The notes: generated by a model from the sequence alone, not told the origin. 59,001 nucleotides of DNA from Cyanobium sp. Cruz-8D1 (GCF_024345975.1 NZ_JAGQCD010000022.1:1-59001), one strand, 5' to 3'; counted from the first letter of the stretch, positions 13,806 through 23,310 are shown. Made by a program: numbers and translations.

Positions 13806-14348
13806 ATGCCCCTGGAACCGCTGCTGCCCCTGTTCCACCGGCTCAATCGCGAGCACTTCGACGGCCAGCTCACCCGCGGGGACAGACCGCTGGTGGACGT
13901 GCGCTGGAGCGACGGCCGCCTCACCCGCACCGCCGGCTTCTACCGGCGGGGGCGTCTCGCCGACGGGCGTGACCTCTGCGAGATCGTCCTCTCCCGGCCC
14001 CTGCTGGAACCGTTGCCCCGGCAGGCCACCCTGGGCACCCTCTGCCACGAGATGATCCACGCCTGGGTGGACCGGGTGCTGGTGGTGCAGGAGGCGCACG
14101 GCCCCCAGTTCCGGGCCCGGATGGCGGCGATCAACCAGGCCCAGGCCGGCTTTCAGGTGAGCCTGCGGCACCGCTACCCCCTGCCGGTGGTCGCCAGCCG
14201 CTGGATCGCCCGCTGCCCGCGTTGCGACAGCCGGACGCCCTACCAGCGCCGCCGCCAGGGCCTGGCGTGCCGCCACTGCTGCGAGCGCCTGCATGGCGGC
14301 CGCTGGGATGCGAGCTGTCTGCTGGTGTTCGAGCCCGCCACCGCCTAG
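13806..14348 (+). CDS. SprT-like zinc metalloprotease-domain protein
   Basis: A 180-residue protein. The zinc-metallopeptidase motif HEMIHAW is at residues 81-87, preceded by the SprT-type N-terminus LLPLFHRLNREHFDGQL. A C-terminal zinc ribbon is made of CPRC and CRHCCE. This matches the bacterial SprT family, related to the Spartan DNA-protein-crosslink proteases; the bacterial role is not settled. The start at 13806 is chosen because the upstream part of the open frame is antisense to the promoter and start of the divergent gene at 13744. Confidence 0.88.
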   Translation: MPLEPLLPLFHRLNREHFDGQLTRGDRPLVDVRWSDGRLTRTAGFYRRGRLADGRDLCEIVLSRPLLEPLPRQATLGTLCHEMIHAWVDRVLVVQEAHGPQFRARMAAINQAQAGFQVSLRHRYPLPVVASRWIARCPRCDSRTPYQRRRQGLACRHCCERLHGGRWDASCLLVFEPATA

Positions 14349-14360
14349 GTTCTGGCGCAG

Positions 14361-14468
14361 GTGTTGGGGCCGATGGCGACGTTTCTGTGGACCCTGGAAT
14401 GGGGTGGCTTCACCATCGCCCTGGTGGGCATGGGGCGCGAACACTGGCTCTCCGGTCGGCGCCGTTAA
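14361..14468 (+). CDS. Possible small hydrophobic protein (35 residues)
   Basis: A GTG (14361) or ATG (14373) start gives a peptide with the core MATFLWTLEWGGFTIALVGM and a basic end WLSGRRR before TAA at 14466. It would have one short hydrophobic segment followed by positive charge, like many cyanobacterial micro-proteins. It fills the gap between the sprT-like gene and the next open frame on the same strand. There is no family match and no clear ribosome binding site, so this is tentative. Confidence 0.3.
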   Translation: MLGPMATFLWTLEWGGFTIALVGMGREHWLSGRRR

Positions 14469-14477
14469 AATCTCCTG

Positions 14478-15119
14478 ATGCCTGCAACGGATCAGGGCTA
14501 CGGCCGAGAACGCGACCCCAGAGAACGGGAATTTCGAGACCGCGAGGAGCGCGAGCTTGAACCGACCCGGCGGCCACGGGGCGGAGCCGACCCCCTGGAT
14601 CAGCGGGTCGATCGCTGGGTGACGGCGGGCCGCCAGTTCGTCGAGGGGGTGGCGGGTTCTCGGCCCGGCGGTCGTCCGGCTCCGCGGGGTGCCGAGCGCC
14701 GGGCCCAGCTGCGGCCTCGCATGGATGAGTTCGGCCGCTGGGTGGAAGGGCGCCTCGACTGGCTGCTCGATGACGGGGACGACTGGCGTGAACCCTGGCA
14801 GGAGTCCGAGCGCAGCGCCCCTGAGTCACCGCCGCCACCGCCGCCCACCGCATCGGGTCGCCCACGCCGCCAGGGGCTGGAGGCCGTGTCGCGGCGAGGC
14901 CGGCCGGGGGTGCCCCTTGTTCAGCCGCCGGGCCCAGAACCCCGGCCCAGCCAAGGCACCGGCACGGACGGCGACGCCGACTGGCCCGATGACGCCAGTT
15001 TCAGCTTGCCCCGCTGGCAACGTCCCGAGCCCGGCGAGCCTTCCGCCCCCCCGGAACCGGCGTCCAACCCACCGCTCGAAGGCCGGCCCTTGCCGCGCTC
15101 CAGCCGTCGGCGCTCCTAG
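14478..15119 (+). CDS. Proline- and arginine-rich protein of unknown function
   Basis: A 213-residue protein with very low complexity. The N-terminus is charged (RERDPREREFRDREEREL). A more ordered helical part lies around residues 38-105 (DPLDQRVDRWVTAGRQFVEG and DEFGRWVEGRLDWLLDDGDD). A long Pro-rich tail with a run of eight consecutive prolines follows. It has no transmembrane segment or signal peptide. The helical core looks conserved in type and could bind nucleic acid or a membrane, but I do not recognise a family. Confidence 0.65.
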   Translation: MPATDQGYGRERDPREREFRDREERELEPTRRPRGGADPLDQRVDRWVTAGRQFVEGVAGSRPGGRPAPRGAERRAQLRPRMDEFGRWVEGRLDWLLDDGDDWREPWQESERSAPESPPPPPPTASGRPRRQGLEAVSRRGRPGVPLVQPPGPEPRPSQGTGTDGDADWPDDASFSLPRWQRPEPGEPSAPPEPASNPPLEGRPLPRSSRRRS

Positions 15120-15179
15120 GGGCTGGAACACCGCCATCTAGGGCGAAAGTGGGTTAGGAATGCTTTTGCAATCGCGAAC

Positions 15180-15710
15180 ATGTCTGCCATGAGCAGCCTG
15201 GTGGTCGTTGGGTTTCCGACCGTGGCGGAGGCGGATCAGGTCCGGCTCCAGCTGGTGGAGATCCAGAAGGAGGAGCTGATCGCCCTGGAGGATGCCGTGG
15301 TGGTGGAGGCGGAGCTGGACGGCAAGGTGCGCCTGCACCAGTCGCTCAACCTCACCAAAGCCGGTGCCCTCGGCGGTGGCTTCTGGGGCACCCTCGTGGG
15401 TCTGCTGTTCCTCAACCCCCTGCTCGGGGCCGCCGTGGGGGCGGGGCTGGGGGCAGCTTCAGGCTCCCTCTCCGATCTGGGCATCAACGATGGCTTCATG
15501 CGCGAGCTGGGAGAAACCCTCCCCCCCGGTAGTGCGGCCCTCTGCCTGCTGCTGCGTGATGCCACCCCCGATCGGCTGATCGACCGCCTGAGGATTCACG
15601 CCCCCCACGCCAAGCTGCTGCGCACCAACCTCAGCACGACCGACGAGGACCGGCTGCGTCAGATGCTCGAGCAGGCGAGCAAGCAGGCCCAGGGACTGCG
15701 GTTGTCCTGA
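15180..15710 (+). CDS. DUF1269-family membrane-associated protein
   Basis: A 176-residue protein matching the DUF1269 pattern. There is an N-terminal strand MSSLVVVGFPTVAEADQVR, a middle glycine-rich hydrophobic hairpin at about residues 60-105 (AGALGGGFWGTLVGLLFLNP, then AAVGAGLGAASGSLSDLGI), and the motif FMRELGETLPPGSAALCLLL. It ends with a helical tail. Such proteins are membrane-associated and of unknown function, often stress-linked. ATG codons at 15180 and 15189 are both possible. Its 3' end overlaps the convergent gene ending at 15631 by about 80 bases. Confidence 0.88.
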   Translation: MSAMSSLVVVGFPTVAEADQVRLQLVEIQKEELIALEDAVVVEAELDGKVRLHQSLNLTKAGALGGGFWGTLVGLLFLNPLLGAAVGAGLGAASGSLSDLGINDGFMRELGETLPPGSAALCLLLRDATPDRLIDRLRIHAPHAKLLRTNLSTTDEDRLRQMLEQASKQAQGLRLS

Positions 15711-16149
15711 GCGTCGGGTTGACCCGGAAACTGCAGCCCCGCTGACGCAGTTCCCTGTTCACCGGTTTCACCAGGTCGTGGGGAACCTCATTGGCCATCT
15801 CTTCCACGGAGATGCTGATCGAGGGTGAACCGTGCTGCAGGGCACTGAGCAGATCCGCCCACAGGCTCACCATCGTGCGCTGGGCCTGGGGCACCAGCCC
15901 CAGCCTCTCCAGGTGGGGGGCACATCCCTGGTGCAGCCAGAGGCTGGAATGGTGATGGCCGGGTTGGGGACGCATCGCCAGGCCGGCCGCCAGGGCCTCG
16001 GAGGTGGGCTCGCCGCTGCGGCGGCGCAGGCCGGAGGTCACCAGCAGTTTCCCCGTGTGGACGGCAGAGACGCCGTAGCGGCGGCCCAGTTCGGTGAGGG
16101 TGAGCCAGTCCCCTCCCGGCGGGGTCTGGGCACAGTGGCGGGTGGACAT
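15631..16149 (-). CDS. Conserved hypothetical protein with HTH-like N-terminus
   Basis: A 172-residue open frame. Its N-terminal part WLTLTELGRRYGVSAVHTGK looks like a short helix-turn-helix. It is followed by TSEALAAGLA and a middle part with ADLLSALQHG and EVPHDLVKPVNRELRQRG, which read as real protein. The last 25-30 residues run antisense into the end of the DUF1269 gene and look like read-through, so the original stop may have been lost. No function can be assigned. Confidence 0.6.
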   Translation of the reverse strand: MSTRHCAQTPPGGDWLTLTELGRRYGVSAVHTGKLLVTSGLRRRSGEPTSEALAAGLAMRPQPGHHHSSLWLHQGCAPHLERLGLVPQAQRTMVSLWADLLSALQHGSPSISISVEEMANEVPHDLVKPVNRELRQRGCSFRVNPTLRTTAVPGPACSPARASDAAGPRRSC

Positions 16150-16239
16150 GGAGGCGAAATCGAGTAACTGAATCCTGGCGAACTACCCTGGAGCGTCAAT
16201 TCGTCAACAGGAAACCGCCACACCGTGTTACCGAATTGA

Positions 16240-16839
16240 TCAGTCTTTACGAACATTTCTTCTTTCGGCCGGACCCAGCCAGTGCTCCAGGGCCGGGGAG
16301 AACACTTCCCGGATCACGGTGAGTTCCCTCCCCTGGCGAAAGAAGCGGTAGTGCCGGCTCCAGCAGGGACCGTCGCAGCCGAAGCGCTGCTCCAGCCACG
16401 CTTCCTGCACCTGGCCAACACCATCCACCTCCCGGTACAGCTCCGCCCGCCCTGCCGAGAGGCTGCGCCAGATCGGCAGGCGGCGATCCAGCAGATGCGC
16501 TTCCGCCTCGGCCTGGTTCCACCAGCTCTCCGCCCAGCCCAGGGCCTGCGCCCCGCAGGTGAGCCACACCTGTCGCCGGAGCAGGGGCTCCGCCAGGTGG
16601 GCCACCTCCGCTGGGGCCCCGGCGGAGCCCCCCGGTTCGGAAGCCATGGCAATCAGTTCCACTTCCACCGGCAGGCCGGTGAGTAGCTGCAGGTGCCGGG
16701 TCGGACTGCCGTCGCCGAGGAGTAACAGCTTCCAGGGCCCAGTGAGTTCCCTGCCGGCCGGAAGCTCCTCAGCGGCGGCGGCGCTGGCCTGCCACAGAAC
16801 GCTGGGGGACGGCCAGAGGCCGCCGGAGTCAGGGGTCAT
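16240..16839 (-). CDS. Chorismate lyase (DUF98 family)
   Basis: A 199-residue protein. It matches cyanobacterial DUF98 chorismate-pyruvate lyases by WKLLLLGDGSPTRHLQLLTG near residues 36-55, then RRQVWLTCGAQALGWAESWW at about 88-107 and a C-terminal part with REVFSPALEHWLG. In cyanobacteria this enzyme makes 4-hydroxybenzoate from chorismate, the ring precursor of plastoquinone. It is cytosolic and, in this window, 18 bases downstream of the GspC/PilP-like gene on the same strand. No other plastoquinone gene is nearby. Confidence 0.82.
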   Translation of the reverse strand: MTPDSGGLWPSPSVLWQASAAAAEELPAGRELTGPWKLLLLGDGSPTRHLQLLTGLPVEVELIAMASEPGGSAGAPAEVAHLAEPLLRRQVWLTCGAQALGWAESWWNQAEAEAHLLDRRLPIWRSLSAGRAELYREVDGVGQVQEAWLEQRFGCDGPCWSRHYRFFRQGRELTVIREVFSPALEHWLGPAERRNVRKD

Positions 16840-16857
16840 GGCGGGCCGGGAGGCGGG

Positions 16858-17712
16858 TCAGTAGCCGTTGCTGATCGAGAGGCGCCGCACCTCACCACCC
16901 CGCTCGATCAGGGCGGCGTCGCCATCGGCGGAGCGAAGGCGCCAGCCGCTGCCCCCGATCGCTTCGCCGGCGTTGACGCTGGTGGAGCTTCCCCCCATCT
17001 GGAAGATCGCCGCAGCGGCTCGGCCCGCCGATCCCACGACACCGACCAACTCGGGCACGGCACCTCCACCGGTCGGGGCGTCACTGCGTTCGGCGTGGCC
17101 ACCACCACCGCTGGCAGGGGGGGCCGCGGCGGCCAGTTTCGGGCTCACCGGCACCCGCAGGACCGGGGCCCTTGCCCCCTCCTGCTGGGGCAGCTGGGAC
17201 AGCTGCTCGATCCAGGGTTCGTCCGGGGGCGGCGGCAACGGGTCGCCAGAGAGTGGCAGAAGGGGCTGCCCGCCGCTGGTCAGGTCGGTGCCTCCTACGG
17301 CCCCGAGCGGGGCCGGATGGGCCGGCCCGAGGCTGCGCAACCGTTCCACCAGCAACAGGCTGCGCTCCTGGGTGAGCGCCTGCTGCATGCGGCTGGAATG
17401 GGTCAGGTACAGCACGGAGCTGGCGACGCTGATCATGCAGACACCGCCCATCGCCGTCAGCAGCAGGGTGTGGCGGTCGGGCCGGGTTGGGGCGGTGGCC
17501 GCCGCAGGGGCTGGCTTGGTCGGTCGGCCCCGAAGCCGGTGGATGGGGGTGGCCACCGGCAGTGGCGCAGGGGGCTCGGCCTGGGCCGCCACAGCGAGAT
17601 CAATGGTGGCGTCAGGGTCGAAGACCCGATTCATCATCTGCTCGGCCTTCAGCTCCCAGTAGGCCCGGGAGGTGGGGATGCCCCGCAGGGGGCGCCGAGG
17701 GGAGGGGCTCAC
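16858..17712 (-). CDS. Bitopic membrane protein with a C-terminal GspC/PilP-like domain
   Basis: The GTG at 17712 gives 284 residues and avoids overlap with mnmG; the longer frame would run into the 3' end of mnmG. A cytoplasmic N-terminus of about 80 residues is followed by one transmembrane segment at about 83-104 (LLLTAMGGVCMISVASSVLY). Then comes a Pro/Gly-rich linker and a small C-terminal beta domain (ELVGVVGSAGRAAAAIFQMG, then GSGWRLRSADGDAALIERGG). The C-terminal domain resembles the homology region of GspC/PilP proteins that connect inner- and outer-membrane parts of secretion or pilus machines. It has 25 bases to the upstream mnmG stop. Confidence 0.65.
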   Translation of the reverse strand: MSPSPRRPLRGIPTSRAYWELKAEQMMNRVFDPDATIDLAVAAQAEPPAPLPVATPIHRLRGRPTKPAPAAATAPTRPDRHTLLLTAMGGVCMISVASSVLYLTHSSRMQQALTQERSLLLVERLRSLGPAHPAPLGAVGGTDLTSGGQPLLPLSGDPLPPPPDEPWIEQLSQLPQQEGARAPVLRVPVSPKLAAAAPPASGGGGHAERSDAPTGGGAVPELVGVVGSAGRAAAAIFQMGGSSTSVNAGEAIGGSGWRLRSADGDAALIERGGEVRRLSISNGY

Positions 17713-17737
17713 GTGCAGTCCTCGGCTAAGGCGTGCG

Positions 17738-19687
17738 TCACTGTACCGATGGTTCAGCGGTCTGACGAGGGCCGGGCGGCGACTTCCGCCGCTCCAGCTC
17801 CAGCCAGAGCAGCAGGGCGTTGACATCGGCGGGACTCACCCCGGGGATGCGCGAGGCCTGCCCGAGGCTGCGGGGCTGGATGGCCGTCAGTTTCTCGCGG
17901 GCCTCCGCCGAGAGGGTGCGGATGCCGGCGTAAGCGACGCCGGCGGGGATGGCCCGCCCGAGCTGGCGCCGGACCCTCTCGATCTGCTGTTCCTGGCGGG
18001 CCAGGTAGCCGCTGTATTTGATGTCGATCTCGGCGCCATCGCGCACGTCGGCCGGCAGGTCCGGATCACACAGCCCCAGCCGTGCCAGATCCGGGCCGTG
18101 CAGGCCCGGCCGGCGCAGCAGGTCGGCCAGGGTGATCGAGCCGTTGATGCCGGCGCCGGTACAGGCGGTCACGGCGCTGGCGGCCGGATCGGAGGCCTTG
18201 AGGCGCACCGTCTCCAGTCGCTGTTTCTCGGCGTCGATAGCGGCCTGCTTGGCTTCGAACAGGCGCCAGCGGCGTTCGTCGATCAGGCCCAGCTGGTGGC
18301 CGAGGGGCGTGAGGCGACGGTCAGCGTTGTCGCCGCGCAGCACCAGCCGGTACTCGCTGCGGCTGGTGAGCACCCGGTAGGGCTCCTTGAGGTCCTGGGT
18401 CACCAGGTCGTCCACCAGGGTGCCGATGTAGCTCCCCTCCCGGGGGAAATGCACGGGATCCTGGCCCCCCAGCAGGCGGGCGGCATTCAGCCCGGCCACC
18501 AGCCCCTGGGCGGCGGCCTCCTCGTAGCCGGTGGTGCCGTTGAGCTGGCCGGCTGAGAACAGGCCCCGCACCCGTTTGGTCTCCAGGGAGGGCTCCAGTT
18601 GGGTCGCCGGCAGGATGTCGTAGTCGACGGCGTAGGCGGGACGCAGCATCACGCAGGTCTCCAGGCCGGGAAGGGTGCGCAGCAGGGCCAGTTGCAGGGA
18701 TTCGGGCAGGCCGGTGGAGAAGCCCTGGACGTAGAGCTCGGGCGTGTCCCGTCCCTCCGGCTCCAGGAAGATCTGGTGGCTGTCCTTGTCGGCGAAGCGC
18801 ACGATCTTGTCCTCGATCGAGGGGCAGTAGCGAGGGCCCTTGCTGTCGATGAAGCCGCCGTAGATGGGCGTGAGATGCAGGTTGTCGCGGATCAGCTGGT
18901 GGGTGGCCGCCGTGGTGCGGGTGATGTGGCAGGCCATCTGCTCGCCGCTCACCCGGGCGGTGGGATCGAAGCTGAAAAAGCGATCGGCGGCGTCGCTGGG
19001 CTGTTCCTCGAGGCGATCCAGGGCCACGCTGCGCCGGTCGACGCGGGCGGGGGTGCCGGTCTTGAGCCGGTCGGTGCGGAACCCCAGCGCCTGCAGCGCT
19101 TCGGTGAGCCCTTCGGCCGGCTGCTCACCGGCCCGGCCCGCCGCCATCGAGCGGTTGCCCACCCAGATGCGGCCGCCGAGGAAGGTGCCGGTGGTGAGGA
19201 TCACGGCGCCGGCACCGTAGACGCTGCCGAAGTAGGTGTTCACGCCGATCACCCTTGCCCCGGGTGGATTGTCGGGATCCCCTTCCACCTCCAGACCCGT
19301 CACCATCGCTTCGCGCAGGGCGAGGTTGGGGGTGTGCTGCAGCAGCTGCAGCATCTGGCGGGCGTACTGGCGCTTGTCCGTCTGGGCCCGCAGGGCCCAG
19401 ACGGCGGGGCCGCGGCTGGCATTGAGCAGCCGTTTCTGCAGGGCGGTGGCATCGGCCAGCCGGCCGATCACCCCCCCCAGGGCGTCCACTTCATGCACCA
19501 GCTGGCTCTTGGCCGGGCCACCCACGGCCGGGTTGCAGGGCTGCCAGGCGATCCGATCGAGGTTGAGGCTGAACAGGGCGGTGGACACTCCCAGCCGGGC
19601 GGCGGTGAGGGCCGCCTCGCAGCCGGCATGGCCGCCGCCGACCACGATCAGGTCGAAGCATTCGGTGGGGTCTGCGCTCAGGGCCAT
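17738..19687 (-). CDS. mnmG: tRNA uridine-5-carboxymethylaminomethyl enzyme MnmG (GidA)
   Basis: A 649-residue flavoprotein of normal length. The FAD-binding motif [18 protein letters not shown] is at about residues 16-33, and the second signature with [14 protein letters not shown] is near 210-223. The family's central block ([20 protein letters not shown], then [20 protein letters not shown]) is present, and the C-terminal helical domain ends with [18 protein letters not shown]. With MnmE it modifies the wobble uridine of several tRNAs. mnmE is not in the window. Confidence 0.97.
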   Translation of the reverse strand: MALSADPTECFDLIVVGGGHAGCEAALTAARLGVSTALFSLNLDRIAWQPCNPAVGGPAKSQLVHEVDALGGVIGRLADATALQKRLLNASRGPAVWALRAQTDKRQYARQMLQLLQHTPNLALREAMVTGLEVEGDPDNPPGARVIGVNTYFGSVYGAGAVILTTGTFLGGRIWVGNRSMAAGRAGEQPAEGLTEALQALGFRTDRLKTGTPARVDRRSVALDRLEEQPSDAADRFFSFDPTARVSGEQMACHITRTTAATHQLIRDNLHLTPIYGGFIDSKGPRYCPSIEDKIVRFADKDSHQIFLEPEGRDTPELYVQGFSTGLPESLQLALLRTLPGLETCVMLRPAYAVDYDILPATQLEPSLETKRVRGLFSAGQLNGTTGYEEAAAQGLVAGLNAARLLGGQDPVHFPREGSYIGTLVDDLVTQDLKEPYRVLTSRSEYRLVLRGDNADRRLTPLGHQLGLIDERRWRLFEAKQAAIDAEKQRLETVRLKASDPAASAVTACTGAGINGSITLADLLRRPGLHGPDLARLGLCDPDLPADVRDGAEIDIKYSGYLARQEQQIERVRRQLGRAIPAGVAYAGIRTLSAEAREKLTAIQPRSLGQASRIPGVSPADVNALLLWLELERRKSPPGPRQTAEPSVQ

Positions 19688-19820
19688 GAATGGAATGTAT
19701 GGCGCTGCAGGGGTGGGTGGCGTGGAGCTTCAGGCCAGCAGGGCGCGGGTTCAGGCATCCTGGAGGCGGCCCTGGATGGCTTCCCCCGCGCCGCGCCGCC
19801 GCTTCACGGCAGCCACGCAG

Positions 19821-20912
19821 TCAGCAGCACTGTCCCGCCGCCACCAGTCGGTCGAGTTCCGCGTTAGCCAGGTCCATGGTCCAGGCCTCTTTGTAACGCC
19901 GATGGCTGGTCAAGGCATCGAGCACATCGGCCACCGCGATGATCCGGGCCTCCAGGGGGATGGCCTCACCCCTGAGGCCCAGGGGATAGCCGGAGCCATC
20001 GAGTTTTTCATGGTGGCTCGACACGAGGTTCTTCATCATGGCCGAGTCGGGTGGACCTTCAAGACCAAACTCACCCACCACTCTCTGTAGAATCTCCATG
20101 CCTTTTTGCGCATGGGTTTCCATTGACCGACGTTCATCGGCATCCAGGCGACCGGATTTGAACAGGATTCGATCGGGAATGCCGATCTTGCCGATGTCAT
20201 GCAGGGGCGCGAACAAGTAAAGATATTCGATGGATTCATCGCTCAAGTTGTGGCTCTGTTGGAGCTCGCAGGCGATCAGCCGTGCGTAGTGGGCCATGCG
20301 CTCAAGATGGGCGCCGGTTTCAAAGTCCCGGAGGTTGGCGAACTCCTGAGTCACCTGGGCCGAAGCCGTGATCGAATGCACCAGATTCAGCTTGCTGCTG
20401 ATCAGCATATTGATCAGAGAAGCGATCAAAGAGAGTTTCCGCTGTACACTTTCGGTGAAAACAGCGGGCTTCAGTGAATCGAAGAAGAGAAAACCGATGA
20501 ACGAACCCTTGTCGAGTAATGGAACGGTCAGCGAAGAGCGGGAGCCCTCGTTCAGCAGCCAGGCCGAGTGCTAGGTGTTGCCGCGCACCGCCGTCGAGAT
20601 GGTATCCAGCACGCGGACGGACCGACCTGTGGCCAGGTAACTGAGTGACTGGCTTTTGGAGAGATGGAACGCATGGCCGCTGATCGCCTCTCCCGTGCGG
20701 GTGCTGTTAACGAACGTTTTTAATCAATCAACTTGGGGGTCGTAAAGTGCAACAGCCACCCGATCCCCATCAGGTGTCATTTCCTTCCATTGCTGATGCA
20801 GTTGCCGCAGTCTTTGATTGAGGGCCTGCCCCAGGGAGGGGACCTCAGCCCCTGCCCTAGCTCCAGCTCCCGAGCTCCCATCACTGTGGATTGGGCAAGG
20901 TCGCGGGGTCAT
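19821..20912 (-). pseudogene. GAF/HD-GYP phosphodiesterase gene broken by two in-frame stop codons
   Basis: One continuous minus-strand frame runs from an ATG at 20912 to the stop at 19821 with no indel, but it is interrupted by TGA at 20724-20726 and TAG at 20571-20573. Ignoring the stops, residues about 30-190 form a GAF domain (DRVAVALYDPQVD, stop, LKTFVNSTRTGEAISGHAFH, then stop and LNEGSRSSLTVPLLDKGSFI). The rest is an HD-GYP domain with HDIGKIGIP, HHEKLDGSGYP and DVLDALTSHRRYKEAW. The downstream part could only be made from an internal TTG or other weak start. HD-GYP proteins hydrolyse cyclic di-GMP; this copy is probably inactive or expressed only as a C-terminal fragment. Confidence 0.85.
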
Positions 20913-20949
20913 CGCCTGGACACCAAGACTCTGAATTCATTCAGACGCT

Positions 20950-21717
20950 TCACGGAGCGCCCCTGTCCAGATCCCTCTGGCGGGCCGCCCCGGGCAGGGC
21001 CACGGCGTCGGGCTGCAGCGACGCGGCATAGGCGGGATCCTCGCTGCCGAACACCCGATCCCAGAAGGTGAAGTAAAGCCCGAAATGCTTGCTGTGGCGA
21101 CGGTGGTGGATGGAGTGGTGGGCGGGGCCGATCAACCAGCGGCCCAGCCAATGGTGGGGGAAGTGCAGCGGCAACACCTCCAGGCCCAGATGGTTCACCA
21201 CCGCCCACACCGTCATCGTGGTGAGCACCGCCAGCAAGGTAATGAAATGCAAAGGAATCAGCATCACGACCCCGATCAGGAACAAGGCCTGAACCACAGC
21301 TTCAAGCGGGTCAAAGGCGAAGGAGGTCCAGGGCGTGGGCTGACGCGATCGGTGGTGCCCCTGGTGAAACCAGGGAAACAGTTTTGGATGGTGAAACAGC
21401 CGGTGGGTGGCGTAGAAGTAAGCGTCCTGCAGCACGAGCACGGCCAGATAGCTGATCGGCAGTACCCACCAGTTGTCTGCCTGAATCTGGCCGTGGAGCC
21501 TGGTCAGTCCCTGTTCGTGCAGCGTCATGGTCACGGCGGTGGCGAGGGCGAAGATCCCCGTCGACAGGACGGAGAGCTGGATGTCGTTGAGGACGGATCC
21601 GTTCGCCGGCTGACGGCAATAGAGGAGCCAGTGGGCAAAGCCTGCCATGAGCAGATAGCGCGCTAAAATAATGCCGAAAAACGTAAAAACGTAAAACCAG
21701 AAAGAATGATGCTGCAT
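20950..21717 (-). CDS. Sterol desaturase / fatty acid hydroxylase superfamily protein
   Basis: A 255-residue membrane di-iron enzyme. It has hydrophobic segments at about residues 5-30, 45-65, 80-100 and 140-165, and the histidine clusters of the superfamily: HRLFHH (about 106-111), HQGHH (118-122), and later HSIHHRRH. The C-terminal phrase FTFWDRVFGSEDPAY is typical of bacterial members. The family hydroxylates or desaturates sterols, carotenoids, fatty acids or similar lipids; the substrate is not evident. The first 60 bases are A-rich, unlike most of the window. The broken GAF/HD-GYP gene starts 37 bases downstream on the same strand. Confidence 0.88.
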   Translation of the reverse strand: MQHHSFWFYVFTFFGIILARYLLMAGFAHWLLYCRQPANGSVLNDIQLSVLSTGIFALATAVTMTLHEQGLTRLHGQIQADNWWVLPISYLAVLVLQDAYFYATHRLFHHPKLFPWFHQGHHRSRQPTPWTSFAFDPLEAVVQALFLIGVVMLIPLHFITLLAVLTTMTVWAVVNHLGLEVLPLHFPHHWLGRWLIGPAHHSIHHRRHSKHFGLYFTFWDRVFGSEDPAYAASLQPDAVALPGAARQRDLDRGAP

Positions 21718-21785
21718 GTATATCTTGCCGATGCCTTGGTGCTGAGGTTACTGGCACCTTCACGGCAGCGATACGGCGGATATCC

Positions 21786-23222
21786 CTATGCGGCCAGATT
21801 GCGGAAACGGGTGAACTGGGGTTCGAACAGCAGCTTGACGGTGCCGACGGGGCCGTTGCGGTGCTTGGTGACGATGACTTCGGTGATGCCGCGGTCGGCG
21901 GTTTCGGGATTGTAATACTCGTCGCGGTAGATCATCAGCACCAGGTCGGCGTCCTGCTCGATCGAGCCCGATTCCCGCAGGTCGCTGAGCATGGGGCGTT
22001 TGTTGGTGCGGGACTCCACGCCGCGGCTGAGCTGGGAGAGGGCGATCACGGGCACGTGCAGCTCCCGGGCCATGCCCTTGAGGCCCCGGGTGATGCGGGA
22101 AAGCTCCTGAACGCGGTTGTCGGAGGTGCCCTCCATCAGCTGGAGATAGTCGATCACGATCAGGCCGAGTTCCTTGCCGGTTTCGGCCATCAGGCGCCGG
22201 CAGAGGGAGCGCATTTCGAGCACGCCCGAATTGGGCTTGTCATCGATGAACAGGGGCAGCTGGCCGAGGCTGTTGATGCCCTGGCCCAGCAGGGGCCATT
22301 CCTCCTGCTGCAGGCGACCGGTGCGAAGGCGCCCGCTCTCGATGCCCACCTCCATCGAGAGCAGGCGGTAGGTGAGCTGTTCCTTGCTCATCTCCAGGCT
22401 GAACACGCAGACCGGCAGCTGGTGCAGCTGGGCCACGTTCTTGGCGATGTTCAGCACGATGGAGGTCTTGCCCATGGCCGGGCGCCCGGCGACGATGATC
22501 AGATCGCTGCGCTGCAGGCCCTGGGTGATGGCGTCGAGGTCGTAGAAGTTGACCGGAATGCCGGCGACGGCGGTGCCGAGGGAGCGGCTCTCGATCTCGT
22601 TGAAGGTGCTGGTGAGGATCTCGGCGGTAGGGGTGAGGCCGGAGGTGGGCTTCTCCTGGCTGATGGCGAAGATCTTCTGCTCGGCCTCATCGAGCACCTG
22701 CTCCATGGGGATGCTCTGGTCGAAGCCCAGGCGGATCACGTCGTTGGCGGAGCGGATCAGCTGCCGGCGCAGGTGCTTGTCCATCACCAAACGCGCCACC
22801 TGGTCGATGGAAGCGGTGGAGAGGGTGCGCTCCACCAGCTCGACGAGCCGGGCACTGCCGCCCACCTTGTCCAGCTGGCCGGTGTCGGCGAGCCAGGCCG
22901 CCATCGCCGTGAGATCGGTGGGTTTGCCCTGGCTGTGCAGCATCAGGGCGGTGCGATAGATCTCGCGGTGGGCGCCGAGATAGAAAGCCTCGGGACGCAG
23001 TACGTCGGCGACGCGGCCGATGGCGTCGGGATCCAGCAGGATGCCGCCGAGCACCGACTCCTCCGCCTCCAGGTTCTGGGGGGGAACGGAATCGGGCAGG
23101 GGCTCGAAACCGGCCTGTTCGGCACGCTTGGCCGCTGGCCTCGGCCCATCGGGCGTGGGGGGATCGGATCCAGCCAGGGGCACGCTCACCTTGGACGCAA
23201 CATCAGAACGCGACGCACGCAA
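21786..23222 (-). CDS. dnaB: Replicative DNA helicase DnaB
   Basis: A 478-residue DnaB without an intein. The N-terminal domain begins PPQNLEAEESVLGGILLDPD at about residues 48-67. The RecA-like core has Walker A GRPAMGKTS at about 246-254, the Walker B region LGLIVIDYLQLM, and ALSQLSRGVESRTNKRPMLSDLRESGSIEQDAD (given here only as a landmark, broken as ALSQLSRGVE and SDLRESGSIEQDAD). It unwinds DNA at the replication fork. It lies downstream of rplI on the same strand with an 88-base gap, the usual cyanobacterial order. An internal in-frame start a few codons in is possible. Confidence 0.97.
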   Translation of the reverse strand: MRASRSDVASKVSVPLAGSDPPTPDGPRPAAKRAEQAGFEPLPDSVPPQNLEAEESVLGGILLDPDAIGRVADVLRPEAFYLGAHREIYRTALMLHSQGKPTDLTAMAAWLADTGQLDKVGGSARLVELVERTLSTASIDQVARLVMDKHLRRQLIRSANDVIRLGFDQSIPMEQVLDEAEQKIFAISQEKPTSGLTPTAEILTSTFNEIESRSLGTAVAGIPVNFYDLDAITQGLQRSDLIIVAGRPAMGKTSIVLNIAKNVAQLHQLPVCVFSLEMSKEQLTYRLLSMEVGIESGRLRTGRLQQEEWPLLGQGINSLGQLPLFIDDKPNSGVLEMRSLCRRLMAETGKELGLIVIDYLQLMEGTSDNRVQELSRITRGLKGMARELHVPVIALSQLSRGVESRTNKRPMLSDLRESGSIEQDADLVLMIYRDEYYNPETADRGITEVIVTKHRNGPVGTVKLLFEPQFTRFRNLAA

Positions 23223-23310
23223 CGTGAAGCCGGATCGGTCGGGATCTGGCGCCAGTGAGAGGAATCACTCTGGTGCCCGGAGCGGAAAAAATCGGTTCGC
23301 GGCCGGCTGA

